Shown: piece by piece, positions 37,515 to 48,474 of the stretch
Layout: every line of letters starts with the position of its first letter
Position numbering within the stretch: position 1 is the first letter of the stretch
Assembly: GCF_030272615.1 (NCBI RefSeq)
Contig: NC_081412.1
Coordinates: 687,758,583 to 687,822,582, forward strand
DNA length: 64,000 nt
Direction of reading: 5' to 3'
Source: Cryptomeria japonica
Lineage: Eukaryota; Streptophyta; Pinopsida; Cupressales; Cupressaceae
Notes under the pieces: generated by a model
Database searches by the model: none
What the model saw: the letters and a program-made list of their open reading frames with translations, nothing else
Told to the model about the DNA's origin: nothing
Program-made: the position numbers and the translations under genes

Positions 37515-38715
37515 TGTAGTATTGTAAAATTGTGACCCTAACAATTTTTTACTGCATTAGGGTCCTCACGCATGCAAACTCGAATCCTCTAGCCTGATTG
37601 GAGACCAGAGAGTGCTCAGCTTGTGAAAACAACTTCTTTCTTGGCCTCTGCATCACCCCGAATGCATTCTACCCTAGAGAAAGGGGTAGGACAGGAGTGT
37701 GGCACAATTGTCCCCCCTTGGACAGGGGCGTGGCGCCCCTCTCCCTACCCTATTTTAGGGCAGGACCCTTCGTAGGTCATGTCTTGTGGGTTGTGCCTCA
37801 GGTGGGAAACCTCCCCGATGTTGGACCATGATGAAATTCAAATCCACTAACATGTATTTAAGTGGCATTCATCCTCTCATTTGCATAAGTGAAAATCCAA
37901 GAAGTTGGAGAGAATAAAGTTGCACAAGTGATCAAGTATTCAAGCATTCTTTTCTAGCATTGAGAATTCTCAAGTCTCCCTTCAAGGCTAGGTGTTGCAT
38001 TCAAGTCAAGGATTCAACCATTGAAGAGGAGATCCCTTTCAACATTCAATTCCACACAAGCATTTCTATCAACATTGCTACTACAACCTCCCTTGAGGTG
38101 ATTTACAATTCAGTCTTTCATTTACATCTACTTGCAAGTAGTTTCATTCATTACTTGGTTAATTCCAAAACTGGGGTTTGACCTAAAGGCAAACCCCCAA
38201 TCCCAACACATTTCCCTCTCTTTTCTGTGTGTAGGTTTTAGGTGTGCAGTTGTACTTTCAGATTCAGGCTTCATTTGCAGAGACGGAAAAACACTTTTCA
38301 TTTCATGGTTTTTTGGAGGACTGTGTATATTCCCACCACGGTCCGAACAACTTTTCGTCAAATTCGTAGGGCGAATTCGTCTCGACATTTTACTACCAAA
38401 TCCAGGCACACAGCTTCATCCCATATCGTGGTCTCAATTTATAATCAATTCTTTGTCACTTTTGCTTTACATAATTTAATCAATTCCTTTCCAAATCAAA
38501 CAAGGAAGAAGGGATCATCCTAACATCCTTAATTCATTTAAAAATTCAATCTATCATCTTTGTGTGGAGATTGAATCTAGTGAATTATCCCTTATCTTCC
38601 CAATGTAATGGTGAAAAGTGTTTGAAGGATAATCAATAGTGAAACTCTCATCTCTCTTTGAGAGAAAGGGTTGTTTTCCTTTTGATCTATCACTCATCAT
38701 TTTCCCACCATTACA
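37515..38715 (+). repeat. 3' LTR of the gag-pro-only element
   Basis: 1,201 bp, TGTAGTATTG..CCATTACA. Aligns from end to end with 30945-32175. ORFs at 37598-38523 are incidental. Confidence 0.88.
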
Positions 38716-39182
38716 AGAGGTACTAAGATATTGCCCCGAACAAAAGAAGGCTCTCCTTAAGAAGTTAGAACAACTGGAGTCTTAGAGCACTGAGGTTAAG
38801 ATGGTTGACTTGAATGAATTTAATGCCAATATCAGTAATGATGCCATCAAAAACCCACCATTTCTACTCAGTTTAAAGATATGTGGAAAGAACTTACACA
38901 ACTATATGTCAGAAGCTTGGTCTCAACCTAGTGCGTGCAAACAACAAGGTAGTACATTTAGATAATACTGAGGTTAATGTCATTAGGGAATTGAAGGACG
39001 TATACATCCAGTTGGGTGTTGATCCACGCATATCCCAATATATTGATATACAAGTGGCTGATATTCCTGAAGTATATGTTATGCTCCTTAGTAGAGATTG
39101 GTCAAAAACATTGGGAGGTTACTTCTCTACCTATTTTACATACTTATGGCTTCCTTGGAAAGGAGTAAGTAACCATATTTGA
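38716..39182 (+). pseudogene. Protease region of the giant element, active site deleted
   Basis: Continues the frame broken at 30944: LRYCPEQKKALLKKL, a stop, then NPPFLLSLKICGKNLHNY (38850-38905), the strand that normally leads into D-S-G-A. The sequence jumps instead, in a shifted frame, to CQKLGLNLVRANN. The rest is well kept: EVNVIRELKDVYIQLGVDPR, VADIPEVYVMLLSRDWSKTL, YFSTYFTYLWLPWKG. So only the short segment with the catalytic Asp is gone, through a small deletion plus frameshift. Ends at a stop at 39180-39182; the next ORF continues in the same frame. Confidence 0.8.
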
Positions 39183-39200
39183 ATTGACAGTGAACCTAAA

Positions 39201-40364
39201 TTGAAGAAGTTGGTCACAGACTACATAGCTCCTAATGAGGTGGCATATGCAGAAGTGAGTCAAGGAGTCTATAGAGTAAATCAAATTCTCACTTTATCCA
39301 CATCTATAGTTCCCCAGTCCTGCCAAATTGATATGGTAGAACATAAAGAGAGAGCCAACGACTTTATTGCTGGAATGAAACAAGGGATGTGCCTATTAGG
39401 AGATGATATCAAAATGAAAGATTTGTTACTCCCACAATGGTGTAGGATACATCATCAAAAGCATTCTGAAATATCTTGTATCTCATGCCAAAACAAAGTT
39501 ACGAAGTTGATGAGGTCAGTCCCTTGTGAGGACCCTGATTATGTCATCAACGTGGAAGAAATTAAAGTTCCAAGTCACGAGGAAGTAATACCCCCCCAAA
39601 AAAATGTTATAATAGAAACTTCCCAGCCAGAGCAATGCAAGATGAAGATCTTCATAGTTGAGATTCGTAAACAAAAGAATGAGGATATTCCACCCAAGCA
39701 TGAGAATGAAGAAACTCAGTCTCTCGAACAACTTCAAGTAGATAAGTCCACTTCCAATACCCTCAAAATATTCTTGGAACCTGTAAATGAACAACCTCAG
39801 GTGTTAGAAGACCTTGAACTCAAGGAACAACAACCACTTTCAGAAACTAATCTTCCTCCGTTGATTACTGAACCTAAGCCAAAAAATGTAAAGAAATTGA
39901 AGGATGAAATATGGTTTCTAAATTTTTATGGGTCTAGATCCAAGCAAGGCAGTGGAGCAGGAGTTGAGTTAAGAAGTCCCAAAGGGAAGACCTTTCTAGC
40001 CTCCTATCGAATCCAATTCCCTTCCACTAATAATATGACTGAGTACAAGGCCCTAATTAGAGGACTACTTTTTGCTCATAAGAAGGGAGCCAAATGCTCA
40101 AGAGTGCAAGGAGATTCTGAATTGGTGGTTAAGCAAGTAAGAAGCCACTATGCATGTCACAACAAAAGGTTAGAAACATATAGGAATAGAGTATGGGGGT
40201 TGGTTGAGGATTTTGATGCTTTCAATATCCAGCTGGTGCCCAAGAAAATAAATGGAATATCAGATGTGTTGGCTATAGCAACAAGTACACTAGAACCAAT
40301 AAGTAAAAAAGAGATGAGATCTTTCTTCGGGAAGATCAATTTTGTCAAAAAATTTATCACATGA
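39201..40364 (+). pseudogene. Linker and extra (archaeal-type) RNase H, then RT connection start
   Basis: An open 387-codon frame. Residues ~1-225 form a low-similarity charged linker rich in Glu, Lys, Gln. Residues ~230-355 form an RNase H fold of the kind found as an additional domain in Tat-type elements: WFLNFYGSRSKQGSGAG (first acidic residue replaced: FYGS in place of DGS-like), NMTEYKALIRGLLFA with the conserved Glu, VQGDSELVVKQV with the Asp, and LVPKKINGISDVLA near the last Asp. Without a break it continues as KKEMRSFFGKINFVKKFI, the RT thumb/connection, and stops. The RT fingers and palm are absent. An extra RNase H normally lies after the RT-RNase H pair; here it stands before it. 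Confidence 0.78.
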
Positions 40365-40955
40365 TTCATAGAGATAGTCAAGACATTAAATGAAATGATG
40401 AAGAAGGATGCTAAGATTGAATGGACCGTAGAAGCAAAGAGGCATTCACCCAAATCAAGAGGTCCATTGTAGAAACTCATGTACTGACTAGTCCTGACTA
40501 TACTTTGCCATTTTATATATATTATTTTTCTTCATTGCATTTAGGCACAGCTATTCTGACACAGAGGTAAGCAGGGGACGAGAAACCCATCGCATTCATG
40601 AGATCCCCTTTTAAGAGTGCTGAGGTGAGATATTCTACTCTTGAGAAACATGATTTTTGCTTTCGTAAGAGCAGTCAAGAAATTCAAACATTATATCTTG
40701 AGGAGCACAATATACGCAATTGTACCTGATCAAGCAGTTAAGTCACTACTTATGCAATCAGAGCTGGGAGAACGCCGAGGGAAATGGATGACTATTTTAC
40801 AAGACTTTGATCTAGAGATGCATCCAATGAGGTTAGTTAGAGGCCAGGGTCTATCTCAAGCTATGGCGACTGATATCCCTCAAATCCAATGCCAGCAGTA
40901 TATGTTGCACTCATTCACTCAGGACCCATGGTACATGGATTTGGTTTTTATTTGA
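40365..40955 (+). pseudogene. RT connection and RNase H remnant of the giant element
   Basis: Translation across frames gives MMKKDAKIEWT and AFTQIKRSIVETHVLTSPDY, then RNase H remains PFYIYYFSSLHLGTAIL, EKPIAFMRSPFKSAEVRYS and TLEKHDF, then SLLMQSELGERRGKWM and QDFDLEMHPM. This is the gypsy RNase H belonging to the RT. At least three stops or frameshifts. The Asp of the first RNase H strand is replaced (YIYYFSS). Confidence 0.75.
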
Positions 40956-41084
40956 CTAAATAACAAGTGTCCTGAGGGGTTGACAACCAAGCAAAGACGA
41001 GCTTTAAGGCTCAAAAGTGTCAATTACATGATCAAGGATTTGACACTTTATAGGAAGAACTATGAAGGTATTTACCTTTGATGT

Positions 41085-42105
41085 CTTGATCATCAGGAAG
41101 CTCATAAAATGATCGAGGAATTTTATGTGAAGTATGGTACAAGTCATGGGTCAACAAATGCCACAACACATCAGATTTTGAAGGTTGGATATTACTAGCC
41201 TAGTATTTTTAAAGATACTCATGAATAAGTTTGTCATTGTCATATATGCCAAACCGCGACTTTCAAAGAGAGGAATCTCACCATGCCTATCTAACTAGTG
41301 TTTGAGGTAAGACCGTTTGCCCAATGAGCATTCTATTTCGTGGGTGTCATTAATCCTAATTCGTCTACAGGACATAAGTTCATGGATTATTCTAAAATTC
41401 ATTTAAGAATACATCATCACCATGTTTGGTATGCCATTCACTCTAGTATGTGACAACGACCTTGCTTTTAGTTCTGCATAGTTGATGCAATGGGGGTGTG
41501 AGTATAAGGTGATATTGAATTTCTCTTCCAATTACTATCCACAAGGTAATGGAGTAGCCGAATCCATGAATAAGAATATCTTAGATGTAATTAAGAAGCT
41601 ACTTGAGAAAAATCCTAGGGATTGGCACAATTAGTTGAGATACGCCTTATGGGTTGATCGAACCAAAGTTAAAGTCACCCTGGGAACTTCTGAATATTAC
41701 CTTGTTTATGGCCAAACCCTTGTTTTCATGATCAATTTACAAATACCCATCCTCGAGCTAATGAAAGAATTTGAAATTGAGGATCAGGTAGAAGTTTGTC
41801 TCCTAAATCTATTAAAACTTGATGAAAAAGGGATTAATACCCTACAACACTTTGTTAAGCATCAGACAGTTGTTAAGCGGTGGTTTGACAAATCCATAGT
41901 GAAGCTTGACCTATTGTATTATAGTAGATTAGTTGTTGTTGTTTTGTTTTGTTTTGTTTGCTTTGTTTGGGTTTGCATGTTTACCACGTCTTTTCATTTT
42001 TGTTTTGTTGCGTACCTGTTTCCCTTTCTATTTTGTTTGCCTGTTTGGTTTGGTTTTGTTTCATTTTGTTGTGTCGGGACACGTGTTTATTTTCAAAGAT
42101 TCTGA
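41085..42105 (+). pseudogene. Integrase of the giant element
   Basis: HHCC zinc finger remains (GTSHGSTNATTHQI, then CHCHICQTATFKERN) at ~41100-41275. Catalytic core remains follow: HKFMDYSKIH; MFGMPFTLVCDNDLAFSS with the second Asp; and NFSSNYYPQGNGVAESMNKN with the Glu. The segment expected to hold the first Asp is damaged. The open end 41635-42105 holds WVDRTKVKVTLGTSEYYLVY and a C-terminal part that runs into low-complexity TTTTG repeats. Many stops. No chromodomain is seen. Confidence 0.8.
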
Positions 42106-42939
42106 AAGGTAGGTGTTCTTTGCATGACAAATTGGAAAATTTTAGGAGACTTCGCCTCTTTTCTCTTTACAGCTTCATTATTATTTCGTTAATTTTGAAA
42201 CCTTTGTCTACACTCGTCCAAGGTGGTATATAATAGTTTAAATATGATTTGAGTTCTTGACTCTCACTTGGAAGAGGCTAACCTAATTACTCAGCACTAC
42301 CATCACATTAAGTTACATCAGAAAATTTTGTAAGGTATCAGATGAAATTGTTTCTAAGTGAAAAATCAAAAGTCAGGATGTTTCACATTGACCATTGTGG
42401 CTCCCAACCCATTGATTGGACTTCAATGTTTGAAAGTTTCTTAAAGGTTGTAAGGAATAAACCCTTTATGTTCTATGATATTAAAAAAAAATAAAAGAGA
42501 AAAGTAATGATCCACTTAAAGCAACTAAACTTGGGTGTTTCAAGTAAGCTCCACCGGGTCTACGAACGTCTGGCAAGCAGTGGAGCACTGCTTGATGGGA
42601 GCCAGAGGTATCTCTATCAAGGCTATGAACGTGTGGCTAGCAACAGAGCTATGTCCAGGATAACCTTACACGAAACACATTGGTTGACTTCACCTACATA
42701 GCTTGGCCTCAATTTCCTTTGTTTCTCTTCATATTTTAGAATGATGGGGTAATAAATCATGTGCACACACTTAAGAGTTAATCATGTTCAGTTCTGGTCT
42801 TGGTTGTTTGTTCATTGGTTCACTCATCTTTTCACTCTTATACATTATTTTGAGTGATAGTAGCCTTAGGCGTCAAGTTATATCAGAAATTATGAAGTTC
42901 TAAAATGCCCGGAGTCATTCTTCCCAGATAGTCATCATT
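42106..42939 (+). other. 3' untranslated part of the giant element with short repeats
   Basis: No gene. A purine-rich A-tract (42483-42504, with AAAAGAGAAAAG) is a PPT candidate. A ~48-bp tandem pair lies around 42556-42650 (CTACGAACGTCTGGCAAGCA versus CTATGAACGTGTGGCTAGCA). Long 3' non-coding parts with tandem repeats are common in Tat-like elements. If the PPT is real, the LTR may start at about 42507. Confidence 0.5.
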
Positions 42940-43039
42940 TGTTATGCCCTGCATACCTTACCCCATTAGTTTCCTTGTCTTGAAAATATGGGTCCCTCTT
43001 TTTGCTTTCTATACCTTTGTGTTTTTTATTTTTCTGCCT

Positions 43040-43540
43040 CGACACCACGAAACTTCGGAACCTCGGAGTCTCGAGGTGTCCTTTTTTTGTTTTTGAAGTC
43101 CTACCCCGGAACCCTAAAGTCCTGAAGTAGGCTCTTGTTTTAAGTTATGTTTGTCTTAACCTCAAAACCTCGGAACCTCGAAGTCCTGAAGTAGGCTCTT
43201 GTTTAAGTTACGTTTGTCTTGACCTCGAAACCCCGGAGCATCGAAGATCCGAGGTAGGTTTTTGTTTTTTGTGTTTGTCACAACTTGGGAACCCTGGAGT
43301 CCCGCAGTCGTGCCTTGTTTCTTTTTTTCGTTGAAGCCTCGGGACTCTGGAGTCCCGAAATCTCGAGCTCTTCATGTTTTTGTTGTTAGTCACTTTGAAA
43401 CCATGGAATCCCATAGTCCCAAAGTCGTATTGTATTGGCAACCTCGGAACCCCAGAGTCCTAAGGTCTGTTTGTGTTTTTTAGCTTTACCTCGGAAGTCC
43501 GGAACCCCGAACTCCCGAGGTTGTGTTTAACTCGACTATA
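43040..43540 (+). repeat. GC-rich hairpin minisatellite upstream of the promoter
   Basis: Seven or so variants of the CCTCGGAACC..GGAGTCCCGAGG motif, spaced about 70-80 bp, for example GGGACTCTGGAGTCCC around 43341-43356 and CCTCGGAACCTCGAAGTCC near 43164. Same family as 23620-24095 but here before the TATA box. Confidence 0.78.
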
Positions 43541-43558
43541 CGGATGAAAAATCGAGGG

Positions 43559-43566
43559 TATAAATA
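43559..43566 (+). promoter_or_regulatory. TATA box of the giant element LTR
   Basis: TATATAAATAAAGG, a strong plant TATA, 35 bp before 43594, where homology to the truncated 5' LTR begins. Predicted transcription start about 43590-43595. Confidence 0.65.
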
Positions 43567-43875
43567 AAGGAAATGAACTCTTTTGAGTTCATTTGCATAT
43601 TTAGGTTTTTCGATTTCCTTTCTCTGCCTCCCGACTTCACACCTCCATATCGTCGAGTTTTCGATAGTTTTTCTTCCGTCGGGTTGGTGGATTTATCTAC
43701 CCTCTTTAAGTTTTCTAGTTTAGATCTTTTAGTTTTTTAGCTTAGATTTTTTTTTAGTATTTCTCATTTTCTTCTCACATCCTTAGGGTTTTCCTACCCC
43801 GGAGTTCCAAGCTTGGTAATTGTTTTTTTTACCTTGGAACTCCGGGACCCCGAATTAGATAGACTCCTCACAACC

Positions 43876-46800
43876 ATGAAGTACCATTATAAGGGGTAAC
43901 TTTATGTCTCAAAATTGGATGATCAGATCAGATGGGTAACTGATACAGAGGTGGGACATGTGGAGTTATGAGACATTACAACACAATTGGACAAACCAAA
44001 GCTAGAGGCTCCTTACCGGAGGATCAAGAGATCGAGGTTGGTAGAAGCTATTATTTTTCCTCAATCCATCCAAGCCCCTAAATTCATTATGACTATAGCA
44101 CACTTCTACAATACAGACACTAGGAAGTGCACTGATGCTCAAGGAGGGACAGTTATAGATTTATCTGCTGATATGTTGGGATATGTGTTTCATATTCCTT
44201 CTAGAGAGGAAGAGATGTTGTTAACCACTGAAGAAGAAGCTGTCAAAGTATGGGATGGGGATGTTACTACAAGCAAAAGGCACATAAATGAAAATTGTCT
44301 TGAGGAGGAGAGGAAGATGGGTTTAAAATCCAATGACATCCTAAGGGCGGACTTCAAGGAGCCACAACGTGACATGATTATCATGTTGAGCAAGGCCTTT
44401 GACAAGACAAATTATCATTACTTCCACCCATGAATGTTTCATTATATGACTGCTTCCTATTTGGAAAAAAGTATTTTGATTGGGCTCAGATTTTATCTAA
44501 CAATATACACAGGCAATTGGTAAATGTGCATAAGATGAAGAAATTTTTCTTCACTTCATATGTTGTCTGGGTAGCGGCTTGAGCAGGAAAATTCCCAGGG
44601 TTGCAAATAGAGGTCCAGCTCGAAGATGAGGAAGGACAAAAGAAGGTGTGGGAGTATTACACCCAACTCCCTCTAGGTGATGCAAAGGAACATTACAAAA
44701 CAATAAATGATGCCTTCATTCCCCCTTTCATCATCAAGCTCACGGGTGATACAAGTTATAGAATAAGTCCATAAGTAATGGCCATAATCAGGGAATGAGA
44801 ATTGTTGGTTCGTTCAGAATGAACGTTCCACGTATATCAAGGTCAATGGATTCACAAGTTGCCCTATGATGCTACCAAGATAGTGTAATGACCGCATTGT
44901 ATTGTTAGAATATGTTAGATAGATGTTTGGGCTGCAATCACTTTTGTCCTCAAAACATAAGGCAGACATAGATTTTTCAGTTTCTATTAGTTATTTCTCC
45001 TGTTCCAAGATTCAGGTAGCAAATATGGCAGAGCAAGAGTTGCAGGATTTAAATTTAAAAGAGTTCAATTATGCTAGAGAATATTATGACCCATATGGAA
45101 ATCTAAAGCAAATAATGTCGAAGGCGTATGAGAGACATAAGTCCAGATTGGAGGATTTTTGGAGGAACCTCCAAAACAATTTTGAAGTTAGAAAGAAAAA
45201 CTATTTCAGGCACTCGGTTCTGTAGGTAAGGGATTTTGAAATAGAGACCAATCTCCCTAAAGAGCTAAGATATGACAGTGATTTATTAGACCCTACATAT
45301 AAAGAACAAGAAATCGATAAGAAGTCCCTCTCTCCAATCAGATGGTCAGGGTACAAAGAGGTGGACATAGATAGAGTAACTCAAACTGTTATAGATAGAA
45401 CTAGGCATTGGCTAAGTTTGAGGGTTAGACTGAGTGCTTCAAAAGGGAAGCAAAAGGAATCAACTTCATGTGTTCCCCAGTCAAGGGGTTATAATGAGTA
45501 TGCATGCAAGACAAGGTCCAGCTCGAGAAAAAATACTTCTACAAACCCATAAGAAGTGGCGCAAGCTGAAGAAAGTATTGAGGAGTTCCTCAAGAAAGTC
45601 AAGGAGCAAATGCGGAAGGCCAAAATTTTGAAGCAGGCCGTTGATTTTGGAAGGGTTAGAAGTTGTGCCATTGGCAGAAGTATTCCCTATTAGGGTAGAA
45701 ATTGGACAAAGGCCAGGAGAGAGCATTCAGGATGAGGATGAACAAGGGAAAGCTGATGGAAATGTACAAATTTCTCCTGATACTACAAGTACAGCTACTC
45801 AGCCTCTGCCAACAGCAACCACACAAGCTCCAATTTTGATGTCAGCCACTACAATCCCTCTACCAACTTCACTCGGTGTCTTTGCAGTAACATCAACAAC
45901 TCTACCTCAAGTAACTACGGTTTTGTTTCCTGTTGTAGAAAACGTAACTATTCATAACATTGAATTAGATTCTGACGAAGAGTACGAGCAACCTATGGAA
46001 CATCAACCACTTGGGGGAGAGAAGGAACGAAATAAGCCTGAAGATTTGCAGGATGAAAGATTGGTTTTAACTCTGCAGGACCAAGAAGATTTACTGAAAG
46101 AGATTGTTGCTAAGCAAGGTATGGAGGAAACTAATAAGGGTGGAAAAAAGTTTGAAGAAGAGATCAATGATAAGTTACGGGAGTTACATAAGCAACAACA
46201 GTTGAATGTTGATACTACTCTCCAAGCTAGCCTGGCTCAGCAAATTATTTCACCCCAAGACCCTAAGCATATAGAAGAAGAGGAGAAAGATGAAGCAGAG
46301 GAGCAATCGGACATGCATGTGGTGACTACTGACATCGTGTCGTGCCCCATGAAGGTGAAAAGGATAAAGATGTGCCACAATGGTTGAACTTCATGTTTGA
46401 GAAGAAAAAGAAAGTGATGCTACCCAAGGTTACATTTCTGCAGGCCATCACTAAGGAACCATGGAAAATAAAGAGAGCAAAGACAATGCATCACCTATCA
46501 AGAACCGGTTCTGGTGAAGTGATTGCTGATGTAGCAATTCCAACGTAACCTGAAAGTCAAGACTCCCCCAAATACCAGGTTTTGCAGGTCAAATTGGGTA
46601 AATAGACCAAATGGGAGAGCTAGATACGTTGGAGTTGGCTACTAGTGTCATCATGGGGTGAATAGAAAAAGAGCACACCTCCCATTCAGAGGTCAAGGCA
46701 CAAATGGAACAATATAAGCAGTTGTTAGTAGAGATGGGTAATCCCCTGGATACATGTGTAAATGATAACTTGCCTTCAACCTCATTACTCCCAAAGGGAG

Positions 46801-47517
46801 ATATAAAAGCATTGGTTGAGGTAAGATAGGTGGCAGCCACAACAAGGCATGGGCACGAATGAATGCTGCCAGAATTAGATTATACTTGCAAAACAACATG
46901 AAAGAATATAAGAAGGCCATACAGGTTGGAGGAGCGTAAGCTTCTTATTCTCAGCAGTGGGAGCAGAAGTTCAACACTTTTGGCAAGCAGCTTTGGGTTT
47001 TGAATAAAGTTTTGAGTCTTGGAGAAGAAGAGATAATAAGGGAATACCTCTTAGGTGGAGACAGTTGTAAGAATTTGCAATCCTACATATACATTTTGGA
47101 GTTGAAGATTGAAATGCTTCAACAGTATGTGAAGGATATAACAAGTGTTTGGTCTCCCCTTCTTAGGGTAGTGGAAAAATCAAGAAGTTTGTATGGCTAT
47201 TATTAGGAGTTTTTGGGCTTGGTATAACCAATATTGGAAGTATGAAGGAGGACTAGGTACTACGCAAGTGGGATGTGTATGAGGCATAGTATTTTGCAGC
47301 CCTAACTTAGTTTAGTGTTGCATCAATGGACATGTATACATATTTGATAACCCAGTGTCAACAGACTGCATAAACAATAGAGGAGTTGGAAAGTGGAAGA
47401 AATAATGCAGAGGAGATTTTGAAAAAGTACAAGTTTAGAATCAAACATGTTACTGATCCTCCTGTTGAGGTGATTGCATGTATCATCAGCAATTATAAAT
47501 CTTATAAAAAGAAGTAA
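43876..47517 (+). pseudogene. Second copy of the LTR-encoded ORF, unknown function
   Basis: Parallel to 24168-27868 and somewhat better kept: open at 43987-44433, 45361-45552 and 45641-46387 (248 codons). Shared segments: HFYNTDTRKCTDAQGG, DMLGYVFHIPSREEEMLL, KKYFDWAQILSNNIHRQL, KKFFFTSYVVW, YYTQLPLGDAKEHYK, DLNLKEFNYAREYYDP, the Lys-rich helix, the Thr/Pro linker, EEEKDEAEEQSD, and the end YKSYKKK with a stop at 47515-47517. The first ~10 codons of the other copy are missing because of the upstream deletion, so the ATG at 43876 is not the original start. Both copies agree in length to within 2%, which argues for a once-functional protein. Confidence 0.72.
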
Positions 47518-48474
47518 AATATAAATGTATAGTTGCTAATGATAGCAAGACTAATAAAAAGAGTATCTGCATGACCACCCCACTGGGACTCTAACTGCGC
47601 CTCCAACTCACGCTTCAATTTTGAGAAAAAAATTGCATGACTACAAAAGCCTGGCTCATGCAGAACTATCTTCGTAGTGCTCCCTCAATCCCAATTTTGT
47701 AATGTTTAACTAGAGTCCAAGGCAAAGACTTGCATGTCAACTGCAACTCCTTGCTTTTTAGTTCTTAATTTAGATAGGTTTATTTCCTAGAAAGTAGGAC
47801 ATAAAACTCTATAAATTGAGGAGTTTGATTCATTTGTAAGGGTCCATAAATCGATGATTTGAGGCCCACTTAGAGATTTTAGATTATTTTTGTAGATTGT
47901 TATGAACTAGATTATTTTTGTGATACATTCTTTGAAATTAATACAAGAAACAACTTATAGATTGTCTGATCTATGTGTGTGTGCTATTAATTTGTTCCTT
48001 GCAGTCTGGTAATGTCTAATGTTTAAAATCATCAACTTGTTATGATCTTATGTTTATTGATTTATGAATCATAGTGCGCATGTAAGTGGTGTATGAGAAT
48101 TACTGGGAAAGACGATATTATGGTGATATTCTTTCCATGAATTTGTGAGGTTGCTAACTTTGCAGGTTTACTAGAGGTCCATTTTTGAATGCTGATTTAG
48201 ATGATATTGATGATTTTTGGATTGTAGGGTACTTACTAAGTAGCTCATTAAGTTGTTGTTGAATTAGTTTCACTGTTATTTTTTTCGTTTCCCTATCTTT
48301 TCAAGTTTATTTCAAAAGAGAATCTTAAAGCATAAAATACCAAAAAAAAAGTGGAGTTATTGGAAGTTATTGGGATTTATTTAACCAGCAAGCCCCTTCA
48401 CAGGTACAATCGCATTAATCATTGAGCTACCCATCGTTGTCAAGACCCAACTATAGAGACCTTGGAGTAGTTAG

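Larger units (their letters stand above)
30945..38715 (+). mobile_element. Gag-protease-only (non-autonomous) LTR retrotransposon
   Basis: A structurally complete 7,771-bp element: LTRs 30945-32175 and 37515-38715 (TGTAGT..TTACA), PBS 32179-32194, a ~3.5-kb gag-pro frame and a PPT before the 3' LTR. Flanking 5-mers are GGAGG (30940-30944) and AGAGG (38716-38720), a 4/5 target duplication. Dropping the element rejoins the host frame through EV..LRYCPEQKKALLKKL. There is no RT, RNase H or integrase anywhere in its 5.3-kb interior, so mobility would have depended on another element. The LTR pair differs at roughly one base in ten near its 5' ends by eye, less elsewhere, so the insertion is not very recent. 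Confidence 0.88.

Noticed and set aside
41941-42105. Hydrophobic tail of the integrase ORF as a membrane segment
   Set aside because: The Phe/Val/Cys/Leu run comes from TTTTG low-complexity sequence after the integrase homology ends.
43208-43483. ORFs on both strands around 43.2-43.5 kb
   Set aside because: They read through the hairpin minisatellite; both strands are open because the motif is inverted-repeat.
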